Source of the DNA: Aureimonas altamirensis
GTDB taxonomy: Bacteria; Pseudomonadota; Alphaproteobacteria; Rhizobiales; Rhizobiaceae
Length of the DNA stretch: 64,000 nucleotides
Assembly: GCF_001463885.1 (NCBI RefSeq)
Contig: NZ_BBWQ01000020.1
Span: forward strand, 124,001 to 188,000
Direction: 5' to 3'
This document shows, piece by piece, positions 51,540-60,397 of this stretch. Every line of letters starts with the position of its first letter. Position 1 is the stretch's first letter. Below the pieces are notes generated by a model. It was given only the letters and a program-made list of their open reading frames with translations, was not told the origin of the DNA and did not search any database. The translations under genes were made by a program, and so were the position numbers.

Positions 51540-51755
51540 TCAGTGATGCATTCGGCGCAGGGCCAAGGCGGACGCTTTTTCCGCTATGTCCAGGTAGCGG
51601 CTGGCGATCTCTTCGCACAGTCCGGCAAGCTCCGCGGGGCTGCCCTGCCATTCGGCGGCATCCTCGACTGCCTTGAGAGCTTCGGCCTGCGCCATGCGGA
51701 CCAACCTCGCAAGAGCGGCGTCGCTGCCGCCGGTACTCTTCTTTGCCTGACTCAT
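51540..51755 (-). CDS. Small helical protein of unknown function
   Basis: A 71-residue protein, MSQAKKSTGGSDAALARLVR at the start, then mostly amphipathic helix (EALKAVEDAAEWQG, ELAGLCEEIASRYLDIAEKASAL). No signal peptide, membrane helix or recognised domain. It is transcribed leftwards, convergent with gshB (20 bp gap) and divergent from comM. The ATG at 51755 is preferred over a longer frame to 51881 because the extra residues look random. Confidence 0.65.
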   Translation of the reverse strand: MSQAKKSTGGSDAALARLVRMAQAEALKAVEDAAEWQGSPAELAGLCEEIASRYLDIAEKASALALRRMHH

Positions 51756-51877
51756 GATGCAGTCTCTGCCATGTTTACCGACTCCCGCATCGCCCGCTGA
51801 AAGCTGCGCACCGCCATCGCAGCGGACCGCATGCGGATCGGCCGCAACTATGCCGACCACCGAGACATAGGACAGCC

Positions 51878-51900
51878 GCACCCGGATTTACACCGGGTGC
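51878..51900. repeat. Perfect inverted repeat with 7-nt loop upstream of comM
   Basis: GCACCCGG and CCGGGTGC are perfect complements separated by ATTTACA, giving a strong 8-bp GC-rich stem. It lies in the 287-bp divergent gap between the small helical protein gene and comM. No run of T follows on either strand, so a terminator is not clear; it may be an operator or an RNA hairpin in a leader. Confidence 0.5.
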
Positions 51901-51980
51901 CGGTTCTTCAGCTCGGTGCCGGATGAGGCAGACCCGCAGCCGCGCCCATGGGCTGGATGCGACGACTCGGAAACGACGCG

Positions 51981-52007
51981 CTTGACGACAACATGATATC
52001 ATATAGT
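51981..52007 (+). promoter_or_regulatory. Tentative comM promoter
   Basis: CTTGAC (51981-51986) matches the alphaproteobacterial -35 pattern, and TATAGT (52002-52007) resembles a -10 box, but the spacing is 15 bases, shorter than usual. The palindrome CATCCGGATG (52008-52017) follows immediately. ATG of comM is at 52043. Confidence 0.3.
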
Positions 52008-52042
52008 CATCCGGATGTTTTAATCCAGGATTTGGTATTGCG

Positions 52043-53572
52043 ATGATCGCCAGGGTGCGCACGGTGGCCTTTCAGGGCGTGGAGGCCATCCCGGTCGATG
52101 TCGAGGTGATGGTCGCACCGGGCAAGGTGGGCATTCAGATCGTCGGGCTGGCGGACAAGGCGGTTGCCGAAAGCCGTGAGCGTGTGCAGTCCGCGCTCCA
52201 TGCGTCGGGGTTGGCGATGCCGCCCAAGCGGGTCACCATCAATCTGGCGCCGGCCGACCTGCCCAAGGAAGGCAGCCACTACGACCTGCCGATCGCGCTG
52301 GGGCTGATGGCCGCACTTGGCGCAATCCCGCCAGGTGAGCTTGCAGCCTATGCGGTGCTGGGAGAGCTGTCCCTGGACGGCAGCATCGTGGCGGTCAACG
52401 GTGTGCTCCCAGCGGCGATGGCCGCCAATGCAGGCGGCCTCGGCCTCATCTGCCCGCAAGCCTGCGGATCGGAAGCCGCATGGGCCAGCGCCGACATGCG
52501 CATCGTCGCCGCCCGCAACATCATCCAGATCGCAAACCATTTCCGGGGCACGCAGATCCTGGATCGCCCGACGCCCGTCAGCCGCGCCGCTTCGGTATCG
52601 CCGCTGGACATGGAACATATCAAGGGCCAGGACGAAGCGCGGCGCGCGCTGGAGGTTGCGGCAGCCGGTGGACACAACCTTCTGTTCTGCGGACCGCCGG
52701 GCTCCGGCAAGTCGATGCTCGCCCAGCGCCTGCCATCCATCCTGCCGCCATTGTCGCCGCGCGAACTGCTGGAAGTGTCGATGATCTCGTCCATAGCGGG
52801 CGAACTCGCCGAGGGGCGCCTGTCCGCCAGCCGGCCGTTTCGCGCTCCGCACCATTCGGCCTCCATGGCGGCGATGATCGGCGGCGGCCAGAAGGCGCGT
52901 CCGGGCGAAGTATCCATGGCACATCAGGGCGTGCTGTTTCTGGACGAGCTCCCCGAATTTGCGCCTGCCGTACTGGATTCGCTGCGTCAGCCCATCGAAA
53001 GCGGTGAAGCCGTCGTCGCGCGGGTCAACCACCGCATCACCTATCCGGCACGGTTCCAGCTTGTCGCGGCGATGAACCCGTGTCGGTGCGGCATGGCTGG
53101 CGAGCCGGGCCATGTCTGCGCGCGGGGGCCGCGCTGCCAGAGCGATTACCAGGCGCGCGTGTCCGGACCGTTCATGGACAGGATCGACCTGCGCATGTCC
53201 GTGCCGGCCGTGACGGTGGCCGACCTGTTGGTACAAAGACCGTCGGAAACGTCCGCCAGCGTCGCCGAGCGGGTCGCCGCCGCGCGGCAAATCCAGCATC
53301 GCCGCTATACCGCGATGGGCTTGGCCGAAGGCTACGTCAACGCCCGCTGTTCGGCCGCCGAAATCGAGGCTGCGGCCGCGCTGGATGCAGACGGGCGGTC
53401 GATGATGGCGGCGGCGGCCGACCGCCTGCGGCTATCGGCGCGCGCTTTCCATCGCGTTCTCAAGGTGGCGCGCACCCTGGCCGACCTCGACGGGGAAGAA
53501 CTGGTCGGGCGGCGGCATCTGGCCGAGGCTCTCGCCTATCGCGTCGGGCCTCAGGCCACCACGGCCGGTTGA
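52043..53572 (+). CDS. comM: YifB/ComM family Mg-chelatase-like AAA ATPase
   Basis: A 509-residue protein: N-terminal ChlI-like domain (about 1-165, GLADKAVAESRERVQSAL), AAA core with Walker A CGPPGSGKSM (217-224), Walker B VLFLDELPEF, and the C-terminal Mg-chelatase domain. A Cys cluster CRCGMAGEPGHVCARGPRC near residue 350 is normal for the family. ComM is a helicase that helps branch migration during natural transformation in other bacteria; broader roles are likely. Its end overlaps the convergent adenosine kinase end by 22 bp. Confidence 0.92.
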   Translation: MIARVRTVAFQGVEAIPVDVEVMVAPGKVGIQIVGLADKAVAESRERVQSALHASGLAMPPKRVTINLAPADLPKEGSHYDLPIALGLMAALGAIPPGELAAYAVLGELSLDGSIVAVNGVLPAAMAANAGGLGLICPQACGSEAAWASADMRIVAARNIIQIANHFRGTQILDRPTPVSRAASVSPLDMEHIKGQDEARRALEVAAAGGHNLLFCGPPGSGKSMLAQRLPSILPPLSPRELLEVSMISSIAGELAEGRLSASRPFRAPHHSASMAAMIGGGQKARPGEVSMAHQGVLFLDELPEFAPAVLDSLRQPIESGEAVVARVNHRITYPARFQLVAAMNPCRCGMAGEPGHVCARGPRCQSDYQARVSGPFMDRIDLRMSVPAVTVADLLVQRPSETSASVAERVAAARQIQHRRYTAMGLAEGYVNARCSAAEIEAAAALDADGRSMMAAAADRLRLSARAFHRVLKVARTLADLDGEELVGRRHLAEALAYRVGPQATTAG

Positions 53573-54573
53573 GAACCGGCAAGCAGCGCGGCAAATTCCG
53601 GCTGGTCGGCCAGGCGCACCTGCGGCCGTGGGCCCATCTGCCGGATGATATGGGCCGCCGCAGCGGCGCCCAGCGCGGCACTGGAGCCATGGTCCAGCCC
53701 GGCCGTGTAGCCGCGCAGGAAACCGGACGCGAACAGGTCGCCCGCCCCTGTCGTATCGGCGACGTCCGCAACGCGCAGTGCGGGATAGGCCGTCTGTGCG
53801 CCCCCCTCCACCACGACGCAGCCCTTTTCGCTGCGCGTCACCACGGCCACCTTGCGCGTATCGCGCCCGATGGCATCGAGTGCGGTTTGCAGGTCGCGGG
53901 TCTCGTACAGGGCCAGCGCCTCCTCTTCGTTGGCGAAGACGATGTCGACCGTGCCGGATCGCATGAGTTGCAGGAACTCTTCCCGATGCCGATGCACGCA
54001 GAATGAATCGGACAGCGTCATCGCAACGTCGCGCCCGGCGGCGTGCGCCGCGGCAGCGGCTTTCCGGATGCCGTCCTTGGCGCGGGGCGGATCCCACAGA
54101 TACCCTTCGAAGTAGCAGACCTTGGCCGCGGCAACGACCGCCTCGTCGACATCCTCCGGACCGAACTCGACGCAGGCGCCGAGATAGGTGCACATCGAAC
54201 GCTCTCCATCGGGTGTCACGAAGATCATGCAGCGCGCCGTAGAAGGGCCGCCGCGCAGCGGCACCGACTCGTAATGGGCGCCGACGGCGCGGATGTCGTG
54301 GGTGAAGATGCCGCCCAGCGTGTCGGCGGCGACCTTGCCGAAATAGGCGCCGCGACCGCCCAGAGACACGAAGCCGGCCAGCGTGTTGCCCGCGCTGCCG
54401 CCGGACATCTCGATGGCCGGTCCCATGCCGCCGTACAGCGCGATCGCCCGCGCCTCGTCCACCAGCGTCATCGCGCCTTTTTCCACGCCGAGCGCGTCCA
54501 GCGCTCCATCGTCGGTACGCGAAAGGACATCGACGATGGCATTGCCGATGGTCAGAAGATCGAATTCCTGCAT
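53551..54573 (-). CDS. Adenosine kinase, PfkB family
   Basis: A 340-residue ribokinase-fold sugar kinase. It has the N-terminal GNAIVDVL motif, GGSAGNTLAGFVSLGG (58-73) and the second PfkB motif ADTTGAGDLFASGF with catalytic Asp279 (D273-D279). Alphaproteobacterial proteins of this type are annotated as adenosine kinase, making AMP; other nucleoside or sugar substrates cannot be excluded. The ATG at 54573 is used; an upstream frame to 54651 has no family similarity. Confidence 0.87.
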   Translation of the reverse strand: MQEFDLLTIGNAIVDVLSRTDDGALDALGVEKGAMTLVDEARAIALYGGMGPAIEMSGGSAGNTLAGFVSLGGRGAYFGKVAADTLGGIFTHDIRAVGAHYESVPLRGGPSTARCMIFVTPDGERSMCTYLGACVEFGPEDVDEAVVAAAKVCYFEGYLWDPPRAKDGIRKAAAAAHAAGRDVAMTLSDSFCVHRHREEFLQLMRSGTVDIVFANEEEALALYETRDLQTALDAIGRDTRKVAVVTRSEKGCVVVEGGAQTAYPALRVADVADTTGAGDLFASGFLRGYTAGLDHGSSAALGAAAAAHIIRQMGPRPQVRLADQPEFAALLAGSQPAVVA

Positions 54574-54743
54574 GAACGCTCTCGTCAGGATGGGAGACAG
54601 GCGTTGGATAGCCCGTCCCGGCACATTTGGCGAGAGAAACCACCACCGCACCTTAACGCATTGATAAATATTAAATCTTGGGTTTCTTTTGGCGCCTGCC
54701 GAAATAGCGTCAAGTGGGCCACCCTGACCTATAGGTTTCGTCG

Positions 54744-57713
54744 ATGGTTGCGCCCCTTACACCCAGCCCGTTCACAAACTCCATCTCTTACGCGCTGGTG
54801 TCGCCCGGCAGGACGGTGCCCGTCGCAAGGGGACGCTCGGTGCAGATCGATGCACCGCCGCGCGGCCATTTCAAGCTGGTCAAGCTTACCGAACGCGGCG
54901 AGGAAGCGGTCGACCGCGTCATCGCGATGTCCACCCCCGACAATGATCTCGTGCTCTTGACGGATGATGGGACGAAGATCGTCGTTCGCAACTTCTTTGC
55001 AACCGACGGTGTCTCGGTCGAGCTTCCGCAGCAGGACGGGCAGACAAGGACGCTCGACGGCTCCACGCCCCGCCCATCGCACGCCTCCGGCGGTTTCGAC
55101 GTCCTGCACACCTTCGGCGACGGGCAGGCGCTGGCCAGCCTGGCGCACGACTTCGCGGCTCAGTACGACGTTCTCGCCGCGGACCGGTTCGAGCTTTCGA
55201 CGCTGTCGTTGCATCACATGCCCCTGGCTGCGGGCGTATCGCCGCAGACGCTCGTTCTGGTCGGCGGGGCGCTGGTCGGCGGCGGCATCGCAGCGGTGGC
55301 GGGCGGTGGAAGTGGCGGCACCGCCGCCGCAGCGCCAGCGGCGGACACGCCCACGAACACGACCCCGCAGCAAACCCCAAGGCTGACGATCGATCCCGTC
55401 ACAGGCGACAATCACCTCAGCGACGGGGAAATGGCGGGCCCGATCACCGTTTCGGGCACCGCCACGGACATCGCCGACGGTACGGTGATAGCCGTGTCCT
55501 GGGGTGCTGCCCGCCAGACCGCCATCGTGGAAGATGGGGTATGGCAGGCGGTTTTCGAAGCGGGATCGATTCTCGCCACGCGCGACTATGCGAACATCTA
55601 TGCCATGACGGGACAAACCTTTGCCGGGGCCAAGGTTTCGATTGCGGCGCTCGAACGGCCAACCCTGACGATCGATGCCGTTTCGCAGGACAATCAGGTA
55701 ACCGACGCCGAGCGGAGCTCGGGCGTGACGGTCAGTGGCGTCGCATCCAATGTGGAGGCCGATTCGATCGTCGTCGTCGAATGGGGCACGACGACGAAAA
55801 GCGTGACCCCATCCGGCACCGGCCGCTGGTCGGTGACATTTTCCAGAGACGAAATCCCCCAGGACACGACGGAGTCCACCTACACCGTCCGCGCCAGCAT
55901 CGGCGATTTCGCAACCGCCTCGCGCGAGGTGATGATCGCGGCGTCTGGGCCGACGTCGGAACCGCTGGTGGCCCGCATCGCGATAGACGTCGTATCCGGC
56001 GACGACGCCGTAACGTACGTCGAGCGTGGCTCCGGCGTCACGGTGGCGGGCACCGCCGAAAACCTGGCGGACGGCGTCGAGGTGAGCGTCTCATGGGGAC
56101 AGTCGACCCGTCAGGCCGTGGTTGAAAACCAGCGCTGGAGCGTCGTCTTCGCGCGGAGCGAGGTTCCGGTGCAGGATGCCGTCATCCATGCGGTTGCCGC
56201 AAACGGAACGCAGAGCCCGCCCACCGACAGCCGCGCCGTTTCGATTGCATACCCGATCGTGACCGCATCCGACCTCGACCGCGACATCGGTGGCTTCGCG
56301 GTCATGAGCCCGGTGACGGGACAGGGAATCGGAGCCATTGTCGCCTCTGCCGGCGACGTGAATGGCGATGGCATCGCCGATTACGTCCTCGGCACGCCCG
56401 GCCTCAACGTTACGGGGGCGCAGGCCGGCGGCGCCGTCCTCGTTTTCGGCAAAGCGAACGCCTCGGATATCCAGCTATCCTCCATCGTCGCGGGCAATGG
56501 CGGCGGGTTCGTCATCCGCGGAGAGAGCGCGGGCGACATGGCCGGCGCTGCCGTATCCACGGCGGGCGACGTCAATGGCGACGGCCTGGCGGATATCCTC
56601 GTCGGCACTGCAGGCTCCGACAGGGCCTACGTGGTCTTCGGCCGCGCAACCACCAGCTCGGTCGACCTTGCCACGGTCCGGTACCAGCTCGGCGGCTTCG
56701 TCATCGAAGGGGAAACCGGCGAGCATGTCGGGCTGTCGGTCGCACCGGCCGGCGATGTCGATGGCGACGGCTTCGACGACGTGATCGTTTCGGTGGGCGG
56801 CGGCGCGCACGCCGACCGCGCCTATGTCGTCTTCGGCAAGAGCACGACGCAGGCGGTCCACCTGTCCGACATCGCCGACGGAAACGGCGGTTTCGCGATC
56901 GAGATTCCGCAGGACACGGGCGCAGCCGCCCTTTCGGTCAGTGCCGGCGGCGACATCGATGGCGACGGCCTGGCCGACATTCTGGTCGGTGCCCCCATGG
57001 CATCCGGGCAGCCCGGCGGTGGCGGCGCCTATGTCATCTACGGTTCGACATCCGGGGCGTTCACCCACACTGCCGTGACGCAGATGGGCGGCGCTACCGG
57101 CGATACGATGTCCGATGCCGGCCAGCCGGCGGTTATCGCCGGTGGTGCGGGCAACGACACGATTTCGCTGTCGCGCGGCGGCAGCGTCGCGCTCGGCGGT
57201 GCCGGAGACGACACGCTGGTCATCGGCATCGGTTTCCTGCTGGAGGGCCTCGCCGGTGCCGTCGACGGCCGCATCTCGCATCTGGACGGCGGCAGCGGCG
57301 TGGACACGCTCAAGATCGACGGCAGCGGGATCGTCCTCGACCTGACGGCCCTTCAAAACCCAGGCACAGGGCTGCTGCATGGCGTCGGCCGCCTGTCCGG
57401 CATCGAACGCGTGGACCTGACCGGCTCGGGCGACAACCGGCTAAAGATATCCATCGACGACATCATGGACATGTCATCGGCAAACCTCTTCAATTCCGGC
57501 AATGGGTGGACGGGCCTGGCCGCGACGGAAAACCTCCATCAGATGGTCGTGGCCGGCAATGCGGGCGACAGGGTCGAGCTGGCATCCCAGACCGGCTGGA
57601 GCCTTGGCGGCGATGCGACGCTGGACGGCGTCGTCTACCACATCGTCACCAATGCATCGGCCGGCGCCGCGCTCTATATACAGGACGGAGTCACCGGACC
57701 GCTGACGATCTGA
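54744..57713 (+). CDS. Predicted surface/secreted Ig, FG-GAP and RTX repeat protein
   Basis: A 989-residue modular protein without an N-terminal signal peptide. Residues 1-190 resemble the BapA-type adhesin prefix (HFKLVKLTERG, DDGTKIVVRNFF, hydrophobic glycine stretch 171-190). Three Ig-like repeats follow (about 213-303, 306-400, 410-503, each opening TIDxVxxD). Four FG-GAP calcium-binding blades sit at about 515-770 (DVNGDGIADYV 538, DVNGDGLADIL 609, DVDGDGFDDVI 671, DIDGDGLADIL 737). RTX-type nonapeptides GGAGNDTIS (800) and GGAGDDTLV (818) precede a beta-rich end. It probably leaves by type I secretion and acts in adhesion or biofilm; no exporter genes are adjacent. Confidence 0.85.
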   Translation: MVAPLTPSPFTNSISYALVSPGRTVPVARGRSVQIDAPPRGHFKLVKLTERGEEAVDRVIAMSTPDNDLVLLTDDGTKIVVRNFFATDGVSVELPQQDGQTRTLDGSTPRPSHASGGFDVLHTFGDGQALASLAHDFAAQYDVLAADRFELSTLSLHHMPLAAGVSPQTLVLVGGALVGGGIAAVAGGGSGGTAAAAPAADTPTNTTPQQTPRLTIDPVTGDNHLSDGEMAGPITVSGTATDIADGTVIAVSWGAARQTAIVEDGVWQAVFEAGSILATRDYANIYAMTGQTFAGAKVSIAALERPTLTIDAVSQDNQVTDAERSSGVTVSGVASNVEADSIVVVEWGTTTKSVTPSGTGRWSVTFSRDEIPQDTTESTYTVRASIGDFATASREVMIAASGPTSEPLVARIAIDVVSGDDAVTYVERGSGVTVAGTAENLADGVEVSVSWGQSTRQAVVENQRWSVVFARSEVPVQDAVIHAVAANGTQSPPTDSRAVSIAYPIVTASDLDRDIGGFAVMSPVTGQGIGAIVASAGDVNGDGIADYVLGTPGLNVTGAQAGGAVLVFGKANASDIQLSSIVAGNGGGFVIRGESAGDMAGAAVSTAGDVNGDGLADILVGTAGSDRAYVVFGRATTSSVDLATVRYQLGGFVIEGETGEHVGLSVAPAGDVDGDGFDDVIVSVGGGAHADRAYVVFGKSTTQAVHLSDIADGNGGFAIEIPQDTGAAALSVSAGGDIDGDGLADILVGAPMASGQPGGGGAYVIYGSTSGAFTHTAVTQMGGATGDTMSDAGQPAVIAGGAGNDTISLSRGGSVALGGAGDDTLVIGIGFLLEGLAGAVDGRISHLDGGSGVDTLKIDGSGIVLDLTALQNPGTGLLHGVGRLSGIERVDLTGSGDNRLKISIDDIMDMSSANLFNSGNGWTGLAATENLHQMVVAGNAGDRVELASQTGWSLGGDATLDGVVYHIVTNASAGAALYIQDGVTGPLTI

Positions 57714-57730
57714 TCGAGGTACTGTCGCAT

Positions 57731-58459
57731 ATGATTCTCTCTTCCGCCCGCCTTGCCCTGCGCGACATCGTCTCACCGCCGTTCCGCTCCACCTTGTGGA
57801 AGGTGCTCGGCCTGACGGCCGTGGTGCTGGTAGCCTTGTGGTTCAGCGTGCGGTGGCTTTTCGCGGCGGTGGCCATTCCGTTCTTTGCCGACTTCGCGCC
57901 GGACATGCCGGCCTGGCTCGACAATGCCGGGGCTTTTGCCGGCATCGCGGCGGGTATCGTCCTGGCGTTCCTGATGGCTTTCCTGATCGCGCCCGTCAGC
58001 GCCATCATCGCCGGCCTGTTTCTCGACGATGTCGCCGAGGCGGTGGAAAGAAAGGACTATGCAGACCAGCCGGAGGGGCGCGCCTTGCCGCTGGTGCGCG
58101 GCATGATCCTGTCCATCAAGTTCTTCGGTATCGTCATCCTCGGCAACCTCATCGCCTTTGCGCTGCTGTGGGTGCCGCTGGTCAATGTCGGCGCCTTCTT
58201 CGTCATCAACGGCTATCTGCTCGGCCGCGAGTACTTCCAGTTCGCGTGCCTCAGGTACCGTTCGGAAGACCAGGCCGCCGCCATGCGCAGCCGCAATGGC
58301 GGGCGCATCTTCATCGCCGGCCTCGTCATCGCCGCGCTCCTTGCGATCCCCATCGTCAATCTGCTTACGCCGCTTTTTGCCGCAGCGATGATGGTGCACC
58401 TGCACCAGAAACTGTCGCGCCGCGAAGGCGGCGTGCCGCAGCCCGGCCCGGCCGCCTAG
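57731..58459 (+). CDS. EI24 domain (CysZ-like) membrane protein
   Basis: A 242-residue membrane protein with about five to six helices (near 25-55, 68-98, 125-165, 195-220), matching the EI24/CysZ family. CysZ imports sulfate in enterobacteria; most alphaproteobacterial EI24 proteins have no proven substrate. ATG 57731 is chosen as the first helix follows soon after; longer in-frame sequence to 57506 overlaps the preceding gene. It begins 17 bp after the surface-protein gene and converges on nth with a 4-bp overlap. Confidence 0.85.
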   Translation: MILSSARLALRDIVSPPFRSTLWKVLGLTAVVLVALWFSVRWLFAAVAIPFFADFAPDMPAWLDNAGAFAGIAAGIVLAFLMAFLIAPVSAIIAGLFLDDVAEAVERKDYADQPEGRALPLVRGMILSIKFFGIVILGNLIAFALLWVPLVNVGAFFVINGYLLGREYFQFACLRYRSEDQAAAMRSRNGGRIFIAGLVIAALLAIPIVNLLTPLFAAAMMVHLHQKLSRREGGVPQPGPAA

Positions 58460-59214
58460 CCGACGGCCGTCACCGGCGGGCGCGGCTGCTCTCCGGCAGG
58501 GCGCGTTTCCAGCGGTGTCAGCGGGGCCGGCACGTCGGTTGTCTTCACCTCGGCCTTGCATAAATCGGCTATGATGCAGGCGGGGCAGTCGGGCTTGCGC
58601 GCCTTGCAGACATAGCGCCCGTGCAGGATCAGCCAGTGATGGGCATGGCGCAGATAGCCATCCGGGATGATGCGCAGGAAATTGCGCTCGACCTCTTCCG
58701 GCGTCTTGCCCGGCGCGATGTGAAGCCGATTGCCGATCCGGAAGATATGGGTGTCGACGGCCAGCGTCTCCTTGCCGAAGGCGGTATTCAGAACCACGTT
58801 GGCCGTCTTGCGGCCGACGCCCGGCAAGGCTTCCAGCGCTTCACGCGTATCGGGCACCTGCCCGCCATACTCTTCCACCAGCGACTTCGATAGCAGCCAG
58901 ACATTGCGCGCCTTGTTGCGGAACAGGCCGATGGTGCGAATGTGCTCGCGGATGGCGTCTTCGCCCAGAGCTGCCATGTCAGCCGCGTTGTCCGCCCTGG
59001 CAAACAGGCCGCGTGTGGCCCGGTTGACGCCGGCATCGGTTGCCTGCGCCGACAGCACCACTGCGAACAGCAGGGTAAAGGGGTTCGTATGCTCAAGTTC
59101 CGGCTGCGGCTCGGGCCGTTGCACGGCGAATCTGCGGAAGATCTCGCCGATCTCCGCCGGGCTGTACGGAATTTTCGGCGCGCGGGGCGCCCTCTTTCGC
59201 GCGGTCGGCGCCAT
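58456..59214 (-). CDS. nth: Endonuclease III
   Basis: A 252-residue DNA glycosylase/AP lyase repairing oxidised pyrimidines. It shows the helix-hairpin-helix LPGVGRKTANVVLNTAFG with the catalytic Lys, the VDTHIFRIGNRL segment with the catalytic Asp, and the [4Fe-4S] pattern C-X6-C-X2-C-X5-C in CKARKPDCPACIIADLC near residue 210. The ATG at 59214 is preferred to a longer frame to 59286. It is divergent from the DUF2244 gene (43 bp gap), a standard alphaproteobacterial arrangement. Confidence 0.95.
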   Translation of the reverse strand: MAPTARKRAPRAPKIPYSPAEIGEIFRRFAVQRPEPQPELEHTNPFTLLFAVVLSAQATDAGVNRATRGLFARADNAADMAALGEDAIREHIRTIGLFRNKARNVWLLSKSLVEEYGGQVPDTREALEALPGVGRKTANVVLNTAFGKETLAVDTHIFRIGNRLHIAPGKTPEEVERNFLRIIPDGYLRHAHHWLILHGRYVCKARKPDCPACIIADLCKAEVKTTDVPAPLTPLETRPAGEQPRPPVTAVG

Positions 59215-59257
59215 GGTGTATCCTGCCTTGTCAGTCTGCCCGACAGGTGAACCGAGG

Positions 59258-59752
59258 ATGCCGGACGAGGAAAGCGAAAACCCCAACGAGCGGCCGCTTT
59301 TCCATGCGCTGTTGACGCCCTATCGCTCGATGGGACGCACGGGGTTCACCGTCGTCATGGCCGGTTTCGGCGGCATCAGCCTCCTGACCGGCCTGTTCTT
59401 TCTGGCCGAGGGCGCCTGGCCCATCTTCGGCTTCTTCGGTCTCGATGTGCTGGCCCTGTGGATCGCCTTCCGCGTCAACTACCGCGCCGCCCGCGCGCGC
59501 GAGGAGGTCAGCGTATCGCGCACGCGCCTGATGATCCGCAAGACCTCGCCGCGCGGCGAGGTCCGCGAAGAGAATTACAACCCGTTCTGGGCCCGGTTCG
59601 ACGTGCAGCGGCACCACGAATTCGGCGTCACGCGGATGGCCGTTTCCGGCCGTGGCCGCGCCACCGAGATCGGCTCCTTCCTGAACCCGGACGACCGGGA
59701 AACCTTCGCAACCGAGTTCGGCCGCGCCTTGGCGACGGCCCGGCGCGGCTGA
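59258..59752 (+). CDS. DUF2244 membrane protein
   Basis: A 164-residue protein with two helices (about 30-50 and 53-72) and a soluble C-terminal half containing NPFWARFDVQRHHEFGVTR and GSFLNPDDRETFATEF, the DUF2244 signature. Function is unknown; the family is common next to nth in alphaproteobacteria and may be an integral membrane protein of the envelope. AGGTGA lies seven bases before ATG 59258. It converges on gpmA, 7 bp apart. Confidence 0.87.
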   Translation: MPDEESENPNERPLFHALLTPYRSMGRTGFTVVMAGFGGISLLTGLFFLAEGAWPIFGFFGLDVLALWIAFRVNYRAARAREEVSVSRTRLMIRKTSPRGEVREENYNPFWARFDVQRHHEFGVTRMAVSGRGRATEIGSFLNPDDRETFATEFGRALATARRG

Positions 59753-59759
59753 AGCCGGC

Positions 59760-60380
59760 TCAGGCCTCCAGCACGTCTTTCGACGCTACCGAGGAATCGG
59801 CGTTCAGCTTGTAGACGATAGGCACGCCAGTCGCGATTTCCGCATTGACGATCTCGTCCGGCGACAGGCCCTCCAGCGCCATCACCAGCGCGCGCAGCGA
59901 GTTGCCGTGCGCCGCCACGATGACGTTGCCGCCACCCAGCACCTGCGGCTGGATGGTGTGGATGTAGTATGGCCAGACCCGCGCGCCGGTATCCTTGAGG
60001 CTTTCGCCGCCCGGGGGCGGCACATCGTAGGAGCGGCGCCAGACATGGACCTGCTCCTCGCCCCATTTGGCGCGCGCATCGTCCTTGTTGAGCCCGGACA
60101 GATCGCCATAGTCGCGCTCGTTCAGGGCCTCGCTCCGCTCCGTCGGGATGTCGGCCTGGCCGAGCGTTCCCTGGAGCAGCGACAGCGTGCGCTGCGCGCG
60201 CGACAGGTTGCTGGTGAACGCCCGGTCGAAGACCAGGCCCGTCGCCTTCAACCGCTCGCCGGCAGCCTTCGCTTCTTCCACGCCCTTCTCGGTCAGGTCC
60301 GGGTCACGCCAGCCGGTGAACAGGTTCTTGAGGTTCCAGTCACTCTGGCCGTGTCTTACGAGAACGAGGGTCCGCACCAT
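59760..60380 (-). CDS. gpmA: 2,3-bisphosphoglycerate-dependent phosphoglycerate mutase
   Basis: A 206-residue histidine phosphatase-fold enzyme interconverting 3- and 2-phosphoglycerate. The catalytic [10 protein letters not shown] (phosphorylated His10), [45 protein letters not shown] and the second His in [15 protein letters not shown] are all present. It is shorter than the enterobacterial form (about 250) as is usual in alphaproteobacteria. GGAG lies five bases before ATG. It follows dapB by 17 bp on the same strand. Confidence 0.94.
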   Translation of the reverse strand: MVRTLVLVRHGQSDWNLKNLFTGWRDPDLTEKGVEEAKAAGERLKATGLVFDRAFTSNLSRAQRTLSLLQGTLGQADIPTERSEALNERDYGDLSGLNKDDARAKWGEEQVHVWRRSYDVPPPGGESLKDTGARVWPYYIHTIQPQVLGGGNVIVAAHGNSLRALVMALEGLSPDEIVNAEIATGVPIVYKLNADSSVASKDVLEA

Positions 60381-60397
60381 TTGAGCTCCGTTGAATG

